Shown here one piece after another: positions 34,278 through 45,539 of a stretch of DNA of 64,000 nucleotides. Origin of the DNA: Notospermus geniculatus (taxonomy: Eukaryota; Nemertea; Pilidiophora; Heteronemertea; Lineidae); contig NMRB01001247.1 in assembly GCA_002633025.1 (NCBI GenBank), positions 133,730-197,729 of the forward strand. Direction: 5' to 3'. The notes beneath the pieces are model-generated. The model worked only from the letters and a program-made list of their open reading frames with translations, did no database searches and was not told where the DNA came from. The position numbers were made by a program, and so were the translations under genes. Each line of letters starts with the position of its first letter. Within the stretch, counting starts at the first letter, position 1.

Positions 34278-35432
34278 TATTTGCACAGCAAGTTGCTGTG
34301 TAAACAGTACAATATTTCGTCGTTTTCGCACTGCTTACACAGCAGAGATTCTAACCAATGAAAACGCGAGATCATAATGAGGATGCATTACGATAATTTA
34401 TGCACGGGGCCTATTAAGACAACGTAGTGATTATTCACCCGCCCTGTTAGCAGTCTGTTGACTAGCGCAGTGCAAAGATGGAGGGCCTGTAACCCAAAGT
34501 TCTCGGGTTCGAATCCCGGTGGTTGTCTCAGTTTTTTTTCTTTTTTCCCTTTTTTTTACTTTCTTTTTCTTTTCTCAGAGAACTGTTGTGACTCTTAAAT
34601 TTCTACATGGAACAATTGGTTAATTAATCTTGGTGACACTGATAAAATCGGCTACAGAATCGTCACATCAACATGGGCGGGCAAGGGCACACCCTGGTGT
34701 TCGGACTCATCCCCATACTCTGACCCACAACCCCAGCTATGCGACAGACGAAAACCGACAGAATGCGTCACATATAGGTGTCTTAGACTTGGGTCATCAC
34801 ACAGAAACAGGCTGCAATACCAGATGACGGACCTGACCTAGGCACCTATCGGAGTATAAGAACATCTTCAATTATCGGCCTACATATTTGAGTGATAAGA
34901 CAGGTTGTCAGGGGCGCAGCTAGCTTTTTGGCCTGAGGGGAGGCAAAAGGTCCTCGGGGGGGGGGGGGCAAAAAACCATATTTTGCTAATTTTCGGTCAA
35001 AATGTGCATGAAAAACACGTTCTTCCGGGCCACCTGGGGGCACTTGCCCACCCGCCCCCTCTCGCTTCACCTCTGGTTGTGATGACAAATGTTTGTCAAG
35101 AGCTCCCTGGGCAGAGTCACGTTACACGTAGGGGACGTACAGTAAAACCTCGCCCACGCACTTGCCCAGAATCAAACGTTAATCTACTGACATAAGAGAT
35201 CGAAGTACGAAGTAGCATTCGTTCCAAGTTGGTACCCTGCAAGTGGCCATGTATGGCTCATTTTGCCGAATTCTAAAATTTCGCTGTGAAAATATCATAT
35301 TTTCCTAATTTATACAGCAAAATGTGGGCGGGGCAGAACCTAATAATGCTTATGAATATTAAATACGTACTTGCTGTGTAAATAAAAATTCACTCCTTAG
35401 TTACACAGCATGCTGTGCAAATAGCCCTGGCC
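34278..35432. mobile_element. TIR element, CTATTTGCACAGCA ends
   Basis: CTATTTGCACAGCAAGTTGC and TGCTGTGTAA at the left are mirrored by TTACACAGCATGCTGTGC AAATAG at the right (about 30 bp). It contains the tRNA-like sequence at 34453-34530 and a hAT-like G-rich segment from CAGGGGCGCAGCTAGC (34911). Its right 261 bp recur at 36498-36758. Confidence 0.6.
34453..34545 (+). ncRNA. tRNA-like sequence with Pol III boxes
   Basis: GACTAGCGCAGTGC resembles the A box and GGTTCGAATCC is a perfect B box, with a good T-arm (TCGGG TTCGAAT CCCGG). A T-run terminator follows at 34532. The acceptor stem does not pair, so this is not a functional tRNA; a tRNA-derived SINE head or pseudogene is likely. Confidence 0.5.
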
Positions 35433-35504
35433 TTAAAAAAATCGCCACCAACTTTCTGGGAAATAAGCCTTTGTTCGGGATTACTGTCGCCGAATGGGTG
35501 AATG

Positions 35505-35590
35505 TCGTCCTGGATGACCCTAAATGTCACCCAGGACAAAACTGGGTGACCCTAAACGTCACCCAGAATAATGCTGGGTGACGTTTGAAA
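35505..35590. repeat. Repeated CTGGGTGAC palindromes
   Basis: CTGGATGACCCTAAATGTC, ACCCAGGACAAAACTGGGTGAC, CCTAAACGTCACCCAG and CTGGGTGACGTTT form overlapping inverted and direct repeats. Function unknown. Confidence 0.5.
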
Positions 35591-36388
35591 ATCGTGCCAT
35601 TTTAAAACCTGTGTCCGAGGTAAGTGGTAGCCTACGCTGTTCGTGTAGCTGAAAACGAATTCTGACATCTCCATCATTGACAAGCTCAATGCCAGACAAA
35701 GATTTCGCCCAACTTCCCAATCCTCTAAGTCCGACCCACCGACTTTACACTTTGCGTCCTTGGTGTTCCCCATCAGACGATGAAGATGCTTATTGCTATA
35801 TCAAATCCATATTTTTCTCGGATTTTATTGTGGCGCCTCTCCGACTTTGATAGTTAAAGAGAGACTATTTCCACAGGAGGGTCGAACTCATGGTGACACA
35901 GGAAACAACGACTGGGTTTAAAATAATGAATGTATTTTCTACCTACGGAAAACTGAGCAATTCATGGACCATACAGTGGGTAAATAATAGTTTGGACTAG
36001 TAAAACTACTCTTCTTGCGCTGAGGCAAGATCAGCTGCAGAGATTATGAGGATAATGTCACCAAGATACGTGTAAATCACGGTTTCCCCTAGCAATGGTA
36101 GGTCTAGAAGAGACTCGCCTACTTGAAACTCACGTTCAGCCATTTCTCCTACGTGTATTTCACAAATACGGATGTTGCGCTATATGCAGCACAGAAATGA
36201 TGCATGTAAACATGTGCACTAACCTTATATCCCTAATTCGTTCCACGTGTATTAAGGTGTGAATTTACCGCTACGTACACAGGGGTCTAAAGCACTAGGC
36301 TTTATCTCCGCTGATACGAGAGTCTGCGCTGGGCAGGGAGAGAGGAATCACCAGACTTGAGGATACCTGCTGCAAGCTTGGGAACATC

Positions 36389-36496
36389 TCACTAGTCCGA
36401 AGGTTCACTAGTCCGAAGGTCCACTAGTCCGAAGGTTCACATCTCACTAGTCCGAAGGTTCACTAGTCCGAAGGTCCACTAGTCCAAAGGTTCACT
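36389..36496 (+). repeat. 16-bp minisatellite ACTAGTCCGAAGGTTC
   Basis: Six units with TTC/TCC variants in a higher-order pattern: ACATCTC plus three units, twice. It stops at a single N (36497), after which near-duplicate sequence starts. Confidence 0.85.
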
Positions 36497-36497
36497 N

Positions 36498-36758
36498 TCA
36501 AACGTTAATCTACTGACATAAGAGATCGAAGTACGAAGTAGCATTCGTTCCAAGTTGGTACCCTGCAAGTGGCCATGTATGGCTCATTTTGCCGAATTCT
36601 AAAATTTCGCTGTGAAAATATCATATTTTCCTAATTTATACAGCAAAATGTGGGCGGGGCAGAACCTAATGATGCTTATGAATATTAAATACGTACTTGC
36701 TGTGTAAATAAAAATTCACTCCTTAGTTACACAGCATGCTGTGCAAATAGCCCCGGCC
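36498..36758 (+). repeat. 261-bp near-exact copy of 35172-35432
   Basis: Same length with no indel, and two substitutions seen by eye (AATAAT/AATGAT and CCCTGG/CCCCGG). It begins directly after the single N, so it may be a second insertion or an assembly artefact. Confidence 0.85.
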
Positions 36759-36959
36759 ATTTTAAAAACATTCAGACCGCATTCAGTTTTTTCGCAAATG
36801 TGCGTTTGGCCTTAACGCTTAAAGCAGTGAGAGACTGGCGCGTAAGCAATGCGTCGGGAAAGCGTCCAACCAATTAGGCCGAAACACATACCAATGAATC
36901 TGTTTGGCGGAACGCCCGTACGACGAGTCTCGTACGCGCCAATCTGTCACCACCTTCAG

Positions 36960-38470
36960 TGTATCTAGTGGACAGAATTATTCCGGCTGAAGGGAACTAA
37001 TGACAGATGCAAAGATGAGTAGACTATTGAATCTTTTGTATCTTTAGCTAATTTTCTCAAGTGGTAATGGTATGGAGCCCCCTGATTTAAAGCCCATGGG
37101 AGGTGCCCCTGGAAAGACTGGAAACATGCAAATACCCAAGATGATGGCACCTGTCCTAAAATACCCCTTGCATCTGTCACGAGCCTAGCTTGGAATGACA
37201 GCCCTCCGGGCCCACCGCAGGGTGTTTCAGGTAGCTTGTCTCACTCCAAAAGAAAATGGGGCTTTAGGAATGTAGGTAATGATCTTTTAAAGCCACACTG
37301 CATTGAATTCAGAAATTGCTTACGTCCTCCGACGTTAGTGTAGTGTAAAATGTACTGTTCTCTATCTGAATGCATTAGAGCTCTGCCTGCAGTTTTTTCA
37401 GTGTGTGCTGAAAACTAGGTCTTGATTCTTTGAAGTACGTATCGGGCAAGCATTTTGGGGACAATCACGAGGCTGTGAGACCTCTACCTGCACTCTCCTA
37501 ACACTTTGAAAATATCGTGAAATTCAATACTGTGAGGGTCTAAAGGATAAGGAGGCCGAAGAAAACGGGATTGCTTTGATGACCTTGAAGATGATGTTAT
37601 GTAATTTAACTTTTAGAAGCCTGAATGTCATTTAAATGTCATCAGAGATCAATTCGAAAAGGAACATTTAAAAGAATGTGATTTTCGATTTATTTTGTGA
37701 ATAAAGTTAAAATTTGGACAGGTCAGCTTTAATTTTGTTTCGTGTGTGTATTGGCTTTATAGAGTGAGGTGATCATTCAGGTATCACTGCTTTCCAGGAA
37801 CCTCTGGTGGGTGTCATTTTCAAACGACCTGAAACAAACATTGTCCAATTCAATGGAAAGTCAATCCTATGATTGCTCCACAGTTAGTTCATGCTGTAGT
37901 ACGCACTTCGAATGCCCCCAATGTACCCCTTTTGCATATTGTAATGAGGTATTGGGCTACCCTGGGGAACACCAATAAAATTCGGACTTGCTGTATATAC
38001 TGTATAGTATGCGTTAATCGGTCGGCCCGCGAAACCTGTTCGAATGGAAAGTTGTTGAATATTCAGGTTCAGGCTAATTATTCTCTCGGCTGACGGGTTG
38101 ATCAATAGTGGTCCGGTCAATTTCATTAGTGCTCAGGCCTACTCGTCTGCATTCACTGCTTGCGTGAATGACCATCGTGTCACATTTCTTCGTTGTCCAA
38201 GGCCTACTCACAACAAGAAAGGCTATAATGCACCAGTAGAAAACTCATTGACATGGTGTTGTATGGTGTGCTGCCCCTTAGTGCTGGCGATTCTATATCT
38301 ATATCATTACCGGCGTCGTAACCCTGTTGGATTTTTGCCGGAGGTATGGAGTCCACGACAGGCTACTGTCCACCTGTGTGGGGTCTTTTACTTGCCCTGG
38401 CATAGACACTCAGGTACAAGGGACCACGGCTTTTAGTCCCATCCGACGGACCCTGCATTAATGTTTCACA
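36960..38470. other. About 1.5 kb without a supported gene
   Basis: Short ORFs only, including a 112-codon frame (38098-38436) with one hydrophobic stretch but a TTG start and no family resemblance. No repeats recognised apart from dispersed AGGCCTA words. Confidence 0.4.
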
Positions 38471-38477
38471 ACTTTGT

Positions 38478-38570
38478 TTTGTACATGCCTTCGCCCGGAG
38501 TCGAACCCGCGCCGACCCATTGTACAGTTTGGTAGTCGAACGCGCTAACCACTCGACCACCGGGCTTAGA
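38478..38570 (-). ncRNA. tRNA-like sequence, minus strand
   Basis: On the minus strand, TGGTCGAGTGGTTAGCGCG fits an A box and GGGTTCGACTCC a B box, in the order and spacing of a tRNA with an extended variable region. T-stem and acceptor pairings contain mismatches, so a tRNA pseudogene or SINE head is more likely than a working tRNA. Confidence 0.5.
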
Positions 38571-39288
38571 CAAGCCATGAAAGAGAAATATCAAAACATG
38601 AAAATGACAAAATCTCTTCATGTGATACTGTATCATTCTTTCCTTTTCACGATATATGAAGCCTGATGATGAGCAGGTGTTTACAAGAAAAAAAAATTAA
38701 AAAATATCAACTGCGCACAAAGATATTTGATATTATCGAAAATTATCAAAAACTGAAAAAAAATTAGATTTTGTGTCCCACCATGCCAGTTTCATCCAAT
38801 GAAAAGCCAAAGTTATCAAGAAAACTTAACTTTTCTCAAAAAAACTCGATTCTTGACAAAATTGGACATTTTTTCATGTCAAATAACACGAAAATGATGC
38901 GCACTTTCAGTTTAATTTTTTCGCAATTGTGAATGAATTTCCGTTGTCTTAATTTTGTAAAAAATTGGTAGTCTTGCACTTCAAAATCTTCGAGATCTCA
39001 AATCGGTGATATTTTGATATTCTGATATTTCCGTGATATATTCGCTTTTCCTTAAAACTTTTCGAACCAACAGGCTTATTACACCTCAAAGTATCACATC
39101 CACAGTTGAAAATCAAAGACTGATGACTGACTAGCGAGAAATTAAGAAAAAAACCTATGTTGCAGTACTTATGGCCAGTGAGTGTACGTTGTGAATCCTA
39201 AACCACACCGCTGTAAAATTTCTTCAATAAATTGGTGCTTTAGTGTATTACTTGTCAATCAGTAGTAATTACTGTTATTAGGTGTCAT

Positions 39289-39296
39289 TATAAAAA
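39289..39296 (+). promoter_or_regulatory. Candidate TATA box upstream of GPCR A
   Basis: TATAAAAA lies 414 bp before the GPCR start codon with no intervening splice need. A start site near 39315-39320 would give a ~390-nt leader containing one upstream ORF. Position-based inference only. Confidence 0.25.
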
Positions 39297-39709
39297 CGAT
39301 TATTACAACATGCATACGGCAGCACAAACTGATCTAAGTTATAGCCTCCCGAACCCCCCTGAGGAGACCACATCTGCCAATGAATCAGTCTATACAGCCT
39401 CCGGGATAGGAGGAGAAAATCGCATCATTCAACCCTTTCATGAAATGTTACCACCTTCGCGAACTTACGATCGGACTCCACCTATATTTCCATGTCTCAA
39501 ACCGGGGAGCGGTTCAAAATTGGGTCGTCGGAATTCACACAGATCCATAAGTGTGGTTCTACAACTTTAGGATGAACAGCATCACTTTCTGATGGTCATC
39601 TTTGAACAATGTCTAGCGGAACACTGGACATACATGCATGCTTTAAAATCGCCAATCCCTCTGTTTCCAAGAGTCCGTCTAACCAAGTCGTTTGATATCG
39701 AGCAACAAC

Positions 39710-40726
39710 ATGGCAGTGACATTGGAATGGGTAGATGAGTCCAACAATTTCAGGTACTATACGACAATAATTTCATGTACTGTCTTTCCTATAATTACCG
39801 CTTTGGCGATCGTTGGCAACACTTTGACTTTTATGGTTATGAGCCTCCCATCCAATACCTCACATGTAATGTCATTCTACCTGAAAACCTTAGCAGTAAC
39901 AGACACCCTTACACTGATATCGCTTATACCGTATACTGTTAAAAACATATGGCCAGATCTCATGCATCTGCAACATTTTGGTGAATTTTATTGTCAAACA
40001 TTTCACTTCGTAGCGGATTGTTTCTGTAATTTTTCCATTTGGCAAATTGTAATAATTGCCATCGACCGGTGTATTGTTGTCTCGTTCCCTCTTAAAGCTC
40101 GTGTCTGGTGCACTAAGAAAATAGGTAAGATATTTTCAACTATAAACTTTCTGTTCCATTTCGTAGTCTACGTTCCTAATACCTTCTATTCAGCCAACGA
40201 AGATGGCGACGGTCTCTACTCGGATTGTCTTCTTCCAGAGTATCTGGTCTGGTACGATCTCGTATACGAAATTATAAACTCCTCAGTCGATGTTTTTTTA
40301 CCCCTTGGGATGATAGTGGTCCTAAATACAGCTACAATATTTAACCTGAGCAAACAACGTTCTGATATAAGAGGCAGCGTTTATACCAGTTGCCGAACGC
40401 GCCAAAAAACAGAAAAATCTATGACAGTGATGTTAATTGTTGTTGCAACAGCTCTAGTGGTCCTTTTGATACCCTATACTTTAGATTTCATAATGTGGCA
40501 ATGTTGTCTGGATGATTTAAAATCCATTCAAGGCTTGCGTGAATTATCTTACGAAGTTGGACTTCAAATATTTTTGTCTAACTGTTCAATTAATTTCTTT
40601 TTATATGTCTCGAGTTGTTCGAAATTCAGAAAAGACCTCAGAGTTCTTTTTTTTCGGGAGGGATTGAGAAGTAAAGAGGCAATATACAAAAAGGAGAGTT
40701 CAATACTCCGCTCCGGGGGAAACTAA
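39710..40726 (+). CDS. Rhodopsin-class GPCR, peptide-receptor-like orphan (GPCR A)
   Basis: Plasma-membrane seven-helix receptor, 338 residues, intronless. ATG 39710 is chosen because the frame has no earlier ATG and the paralogue at 48791 has the same start context (GAGCAACA(A/G)C before ATGGCAGTGACATTGGAA). Helices are near 20-43, 53-76, 94-118, 142-160, 188-212, 238-262 and 282-302. Class marks: GN at 36-37, LAVTD at 61-65, Cys95 with Cys173 for the extracellular disulphide, DRC (119-121) for DRY, Pro255 in helix 6 without the usual CWxP tryptophan, and NFFLY (295-299) for NPxxY. NxSINFFLY followed by KFRKDL recalls FMRFamide- or GPR139-like peptide receptors. Ligand unknown. A reversed modular repeat begins 15 bp after the stop. 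Confidence 0.9.
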   Translation: MAVTLEWVDESNNFRYYTTIISCTVFPIITALAIVGNTLTFMVMSLPSNTSHVMSFYLKTLAVTDTLTLISLIPYTVKNIWPDLMHLQHFGEFYCQTFHFVADCFCNFSIWQIVIIAIDRCIVVSFPLKARVWCTKKIGKIFSTINFLFHFVVYVPNTFYSANEDGDGLYSDCLLPEYLVWYDLVYEIINSSVDVFLPLGMIVVLNTATIFNLSKQRSDIRGSVYTSCRTRQKTEKSMTVMLIVVATALVVLLIPYTLDFIMWQCCLDDLKSIQGLRELSYEVGLQIFLSNCSINFFLYVSSCSKFRKDLRVLFFREGLRSKEAIYKKESSILRSGGN

Positions 40727-40740
40727 CTAACGGTACATCT

Positions 40741-41230
40741 TTTGCTCACCTTGTGAGCTCTTACTAAGGTGCTGCGTCCGTCGTCCGTTGTGGTGGTCCG
40801 TTAGCAGAGTACGTTTCGTAACTGCTGGGCCATTGTCCTGAAACTTTTGCAATACATACATGTATATACCCATAGGTCAGTGACCTATATCAACAACTTT
40901 CGGTCCAACTATTGGCTTTGTCACTAGATGACGAACACAAAGAAGTGCAATAACTCCTGAACTATCGGCTGGATCATCTGCAAGTTTTTATCCTAGGCAC
41001 ATCTAATAAGGAAGGATACACGACATATATTACGGGGTTTTGATTACATTTCAAGGTCACTGAGGTCAAAGTTCAAAACTTCGCGATTTGGTGGCTATTT
41101 GAGCTGGGGTCTTCTTGGTCCCCTCTATGAGTTCAGCAAATTTCAGCCTGATTCTACCTGAAACATGGCCGCCAGGCGGCCATCTTGGAAAATGGCTTTT
41201 CGCCCATGTCTCACTGCAACAAGAATGTTT
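40741..41230 (-). mobile_element. Modular repeat, reversed and truncated copy
   Basis: TTTGCTCACCTTGTGAGCT at 40741 is the reversed tail hairpin, followed by GTCGTCCG, GTTAGCAGAGTACGTTTCG and one GGCCGCCAGGCGGCCAT module near 41167. It sits just past the GPCR A stop codon and could supply its 3' UTR. Confidence 0.7.
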
Positions 41231-41234
41231 TCAT

Positions 41235-42045
41235 CTTGAAATTATGTGTATCTAGGTACAGTCATGGACATTGGTTTATCTACACCTGATACTTTGAATA
41301 TTTCAAATACTACTGGGCCAATTTAAACACGGTTTGTTCCATATGAAACTACATTTTGTCGGTCATACTTCTGCATCAAAATTTTGGAAATTTGAAAATA
41401 TCGTAATTATGTAATAGATCATCAGAAAAAACACTAAAAATCAAACTTCTTATTATATAATATATTTGTGATTTTTGTTGCAGATGTGATAGAGTGGAAC
41501 TTTCTAAGGATGTTGGGCTTTGTTTCATCAAAATATGTCGAGGACAGGGACTTGAGGCATGCATTGCAGGGGTGGTGGGTGTGTTACAGAGGTCCAATAA
41601 CACCCCCCCGGCCGAGTAATGCCCCGGTATACCGACATATACCTAGGAGAAAAATAACAAGGGATACAACTTGACACAAGACCACATTCGGACATTTTCC
41701 CTTCAACGACCTGCCCAGAAGCCAAATCTCAACCAAATTTCACAAACAAGGTACCGTTTTGAAGCTGATGTATAGATTCCAAATAAACCAAGATTCATTT
41801 ATTATCTTGATATTGTACATTGATTTGGGGGCTCGAATGTGCCCAAACACCCCCAATTTTCCCCCTTCGGCAAAACCTTGCCCAGGAAATCAGGCCCCGA
41901 CGATCGACAAAAGTGGAGAGATCTCCACAACCACACGGCCGATTGGGATGAAACGCATACCAATTTCATCAGAAAAAAAGATTCAAAACTAACTTACCAC
42001 CATTTGAAGGAATTTAATCCTAATCCAACTGTGTTTTGGACAACT
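41235..42045. other. About 800 bp without a supported feature
   Basis: AT-rich sequence with short ORFs lacking motifs. Nothing recognised on either strand. Confidence 0.4.
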
Positions 42046-42049
42046 TTTC

Positions 42050-42273
42050 AACGAAAACGTCGACCAAAAGATGCTCCAAAGATGCTCAACATGATCAGCT
42101 GGACGACTAGTGCGCACTCGCTATCAATCTCGCTGCTGATTGGTCCAAAAATACCAGAAAATACAATTATAATTTTTCGAATTCTTTTTGACCAATCAGC
42201 AGCGAGATCGTATTCAGTCCGGCGTAATCAGCCAGAATGATTTCTTGACCATCTTTTGGTCGACTTTTTCGCC
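42050..42273. mobile_element. 224-bp inverted-repeat element
   Basis: AACGAAAACGTCGACCAAAA and ATCTTTTGGTCGACTTTTTC are inverted ends. Inner arms CAATCTCGCTGCTGATTGGTC / GACCAATCAGCAGCGAGATC (42128-42208) also pair. It carries CCAAT-type sequences on both strands. No target duplication resolved. Confidence 0.6.
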
Positions 42274-43268
42274 AATATGGCGTTTTAGTAATGAGCGCCA
42301 CGGCGTAGACATTAAAGTTATTACTTTCACATATTAGAGATCTTGGAGCAGTGTTAGGCGAAATTTCATTGAGTTGTAGTAAAGCGTTTCTGAGAAATGA
42401 AAATTTAAAGTTCGGTAAGTTTTTTTCCACCCGTTTCTTATCAGATTCCGGAATCGTCTTTTTTACCATGGTTTTTAAATTGAGTGATACGTTCCTGATA
42501 CCAAAGAAATACGTTTACCAAATACGTTTGCTCATTATAAATTACCCATGCCATAATTTATAAAACTTTTTCCTTCAGCCTAATCAAGCTTTACACTAAT
42601 TACATACACTCTGTTTGTTATCAGGTCCAGCAACCAATTTATGGGGCTTTGCACTCTATTCTTCCTTAGTTTTTAACACGGGCTGTCTGTACAGGATACT
42701 TTAGATCTACATTTGGGATTCAGCTCTGCTGTCTTTTCTGGAGTTCCATACTGAAAAGTGCCTGAGGAAGACCCCGGATGGGGTCGAAAATTTGCGAAAT
42801 TTTGGAAGTTGACTTCCTATATATCATCATTTTGTGTGTCGGCTTTTGTGCTCTCTCTTTCTTTGGGTTCCTATACCAAAGGTATCAATGCGAAAATTTC
42901 ACACGTTAAACAAAACATCTTTAAATGATACGGTAACTAATTCCATTAAATGTTAGTGGACAGTTGTTGAGAAATCCAGATTTGAAGTTCGATGCGTTTT
43001 TTGGCCACAGAAATCATGTCGACATATCACAGGTTGGATTGGCCTCGTGTAATTTAAAAGTCGATGACCATGTACTCTAACACGCAGCTCACGAAGTGAC
43101 GTTATTTTCTCACCAATTCGATTCGATTCCCAGTGACTTATTTAGCACATTTTCCATGATTTGTCACGAAACTTCACTAGAGTGATTGTGTAGTTTGGTG
43201 CCAAGTTTGGTGCTCGTGTATTGAAATTGCTGCATTATTCGCGTTTCATTGGAAAAATCGGCACTTTT

Positions 43269-44034
43269 CACGACTGTTAGGAAGGGAATTTGCTATAGAG
43301 GCGTCACCTTTCGGAGAACGGCCACAACATGGAGAAAGCCATCCTAAAAATAGTACGGTGACGTAGTTTAATCGGCTCAGTCGACGCCTACCTCCGCGGC
43401 AGAGACAATAGAATATTATTGAAGACCGGAAGTTGGACATGCGCAGGAGGCCTCTACTGTGAATTTATCACCCTTTCAAATGCATTTTTTGAAGTCGTCA
43501 GATCGAACTTCAGATTACCAATATGCTCAAATTGTTCTAAACATGTTTATCTATTGCAAGACGTTGACATTATCTTGATTTTTATAATACTCAGCTGACA
43601 AAAACGCAACCTTCGGCACAAAATTCCGGCATTTTAGCTAACGCATGCTAGTCGCATGAGAGTCGATGCAATTCATTGAATCTTGGAATAAGATCGCGGA
43701 AAAATAATAACGTTATCATGAAGAAGGGAATTCCCGCTGCATATAAACATTGTCGTTCAGCCGGTCGCTGTCGGACATTTTACAAAATCTTTTCGCCCAA
43801 AATACTATGTTAACTTCTTTGTATTCAAAGCATTGTTTGCCATATTTGGTAGGAAGCAATAGTTGCACGTGCACGCGTCTCGTTACTGTGGTTTCCTTTT
43901 GTAGGCCTCGACCATGACGACGTGCATGGCTTAATTTTTAAGGGAATTCCTATTATATTCCAAATTAGGGCTCCAACCAATCAAATTTCGTTCCGGACCT
44001 TTTCCACTGTATACATTGACTTCTAACAGTCGTG
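43269..44034 (-). mobile_element. TIR element, family CACGACTGTTAG, copy 2 (intact)
   Basis: A 766-bp copy in inverse orientation to 1091-2107. It has perfect 12-bp ends CACGACTGTTAG and CTAACAGTCGTG and is flanked by TTTT (43265-43268, 44035-44038). It lacks the insertion seen in copy 1 and so shows the ancestral site. No intact ORF. Confidence 0.85.
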
Positions 44035-44585
44035 TTTTGTGTGGGGGACGAACGCGATGGTGTGAACGAGTGTATATAGCATAACAAACTGAACGTTTGT
44101 GTAAGAAATAACGAGGCACACATGGGAAAAAATCATTAAAATATACCACCATTACACGATGATGCGTATCGAAAGATCTCACCCGTATTTATTTGCAACC
44201 CAATCTGTTCCTTGATTCACGAGAAACAAACAGATGAGTCAAGAATTTCGGCAGACGAGTCTTGTGGTCACGCCACTAATAGCCTGCATGTGCAGGGCAC
44301 AATAGTCTCGCGCGCAGCCAGCCGTTTGGCCTACTTTTCAAGGTCACAGACGTCAACGCTCAACATTTTGCCATTTATTGGCATGTTTCGTGGTACTTGA
44401 TCTAGAGGCTTCTAAATTGGTGTGATTATGTGTCTAGGTCCTCTCTATTTGCTCAGCAATTTTCGGCACGATTCTTCCTCAAACATGAAAAATGGCTTTT
44501 TACCCAAAGCCCATAAATTACTGCAACTAGAATGTTTTGACCTTGAGAATATTTTTCATTCAGACACCGTCTATGCGTACATGTA

Positions 44586-44797
44586 CACCCTTAATCAAAA
44601 GTAAATGCACAGCTAATAAACTTAAATATTTCCCAAAATCTTCAGCGGATCAACCTTTGCTTTTCACGGCAGTTATTTAGGTCATCAAGACACATTTTGA
44701 GACCAAAAATATCATGAACTTGCATGAGTTGTATTTTTGACAAAACTTCGAAATTTCTATAAAAAAGTGTGATTTTCAATCGCATATTTTTTTGCAG
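44586..44797 (+). mobile_element. Truncated CACCCTTAATCAAAAG element
   Basis: Matches the left ~210 bp of the element at 53857-54879 (CACCCTTAATCAAAAGTAAA through TTTTCAATCGCATATTTTTT) and then ends against a perfect palindrome. TA precedes it at 44584-44585. The right end is missing. Confidence 0.75.
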
Positions 44798-44800
44798 TGA

Positions 44801-44855
44801 AAGCGGGAAGTTAGACGCGGACAGATAATATCTGTCCGCGTCTAACTTCCCGCTT
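44801..44855. repeat. Perfect 55-bp palindrome
   Basis: A 27-bp arm beginning AAGCGGGAAGTTAGACGCGG, one central A, and the exact complement ending in CCCGCTT. No mismatch. It could be two abutting transposon ends, an extrusion-prone hairpin, or an assembly fold-back. Confidence 0.9.
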
Positions 44856-44997
44856 AATCACCGATTTTCTTGCTGCGGACATTCCCCAGTCACTGAAAGA
44901 TTATGTAACGAAGTAGGTAACATGTCAGAACGAAGGTCCCGGTCATGCATGGAACCGTAGATTTTGATTGCGCGCCGGACGCCGATGGTTTTGCGTC

Positions 44998-45531
44998 AAA
45001 GTATGAACTTGGCTTAACAGCCCAACATGTCGAAAAAACGAGCTGACAATTTTGCAGCCAATCAGTAGATGTGGCTAATTGAGGCTGAAACATTCGGAAA
45101 GATGTGATTGAAAACAAACGTTCAGATGCTACAGCCAATCAGAAGAAGCAAGTGGCATGGGATGCTGTAGCACGTGATTCCTGGATTTGTATGATCTGTA
45201 AAAACACGCAAATCAACAGGCTGCCTTCGTTCTGCCTCTTCCCATGCTTCCTCTGCACCTAATTCGAGGATACGGAGTGGATTCATTGCGAAGCTTCAGC
45301 GCGCCTAAGGCGAAATGACAGTTTGTACGTGAGATAAACAAGCCCCTTGGGACGTTTAACATTTCTTTTGTTACTTGCACGCGGGTGTCTACTTTTGTAC
45401 GTTGGTTAAACGTCTGGTGATCTCTCTTTATGAAATGCTGGCTAACTTGAACGTGCGATTATCCCCTGTTTAGTCAGCGTTTTTGCTAGTAAGTCGCGTC
45501 TAAGAGAAAAACACCCTTTATGAATATGGGC
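44998..45531 (-). mobile_element. Inverted arm 1 (pair with 50347-50873), Harbinger-like end
   Basis: About 530 bp matching 50347-50873 in reverse complement. Its inner border reads AAAACACCCTTTATGAATATGGGCC; reversed, this gives a GGGCC-start, AAAGGGTGTTTTTCTC terminal sequence like those of Harbinger-type elements. A short ORF matching 50585-50743 is partly kept. Only one terminus of the element is visible. Confidence 0.55.
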
Positions 45532-45539
45532 CATAGACT

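Noticed and set aside
34453-34530. Functional tRNA gene
   Set aside because: A good T-arm and B box, but the acceptor stem does not pair.
37769-38436. Group of 60-112-codon ORFs with a hydrophobic stretch
   Set aside because: Non-ATG start for the longest, overlapping frames on both strands, and no recognisable domain.
39310-39570. 86-codon ORF just upstream of GPCR A
   Set aside because: No motif and no counterpart upstream of the paralogue; more likely leader sequence or chance.
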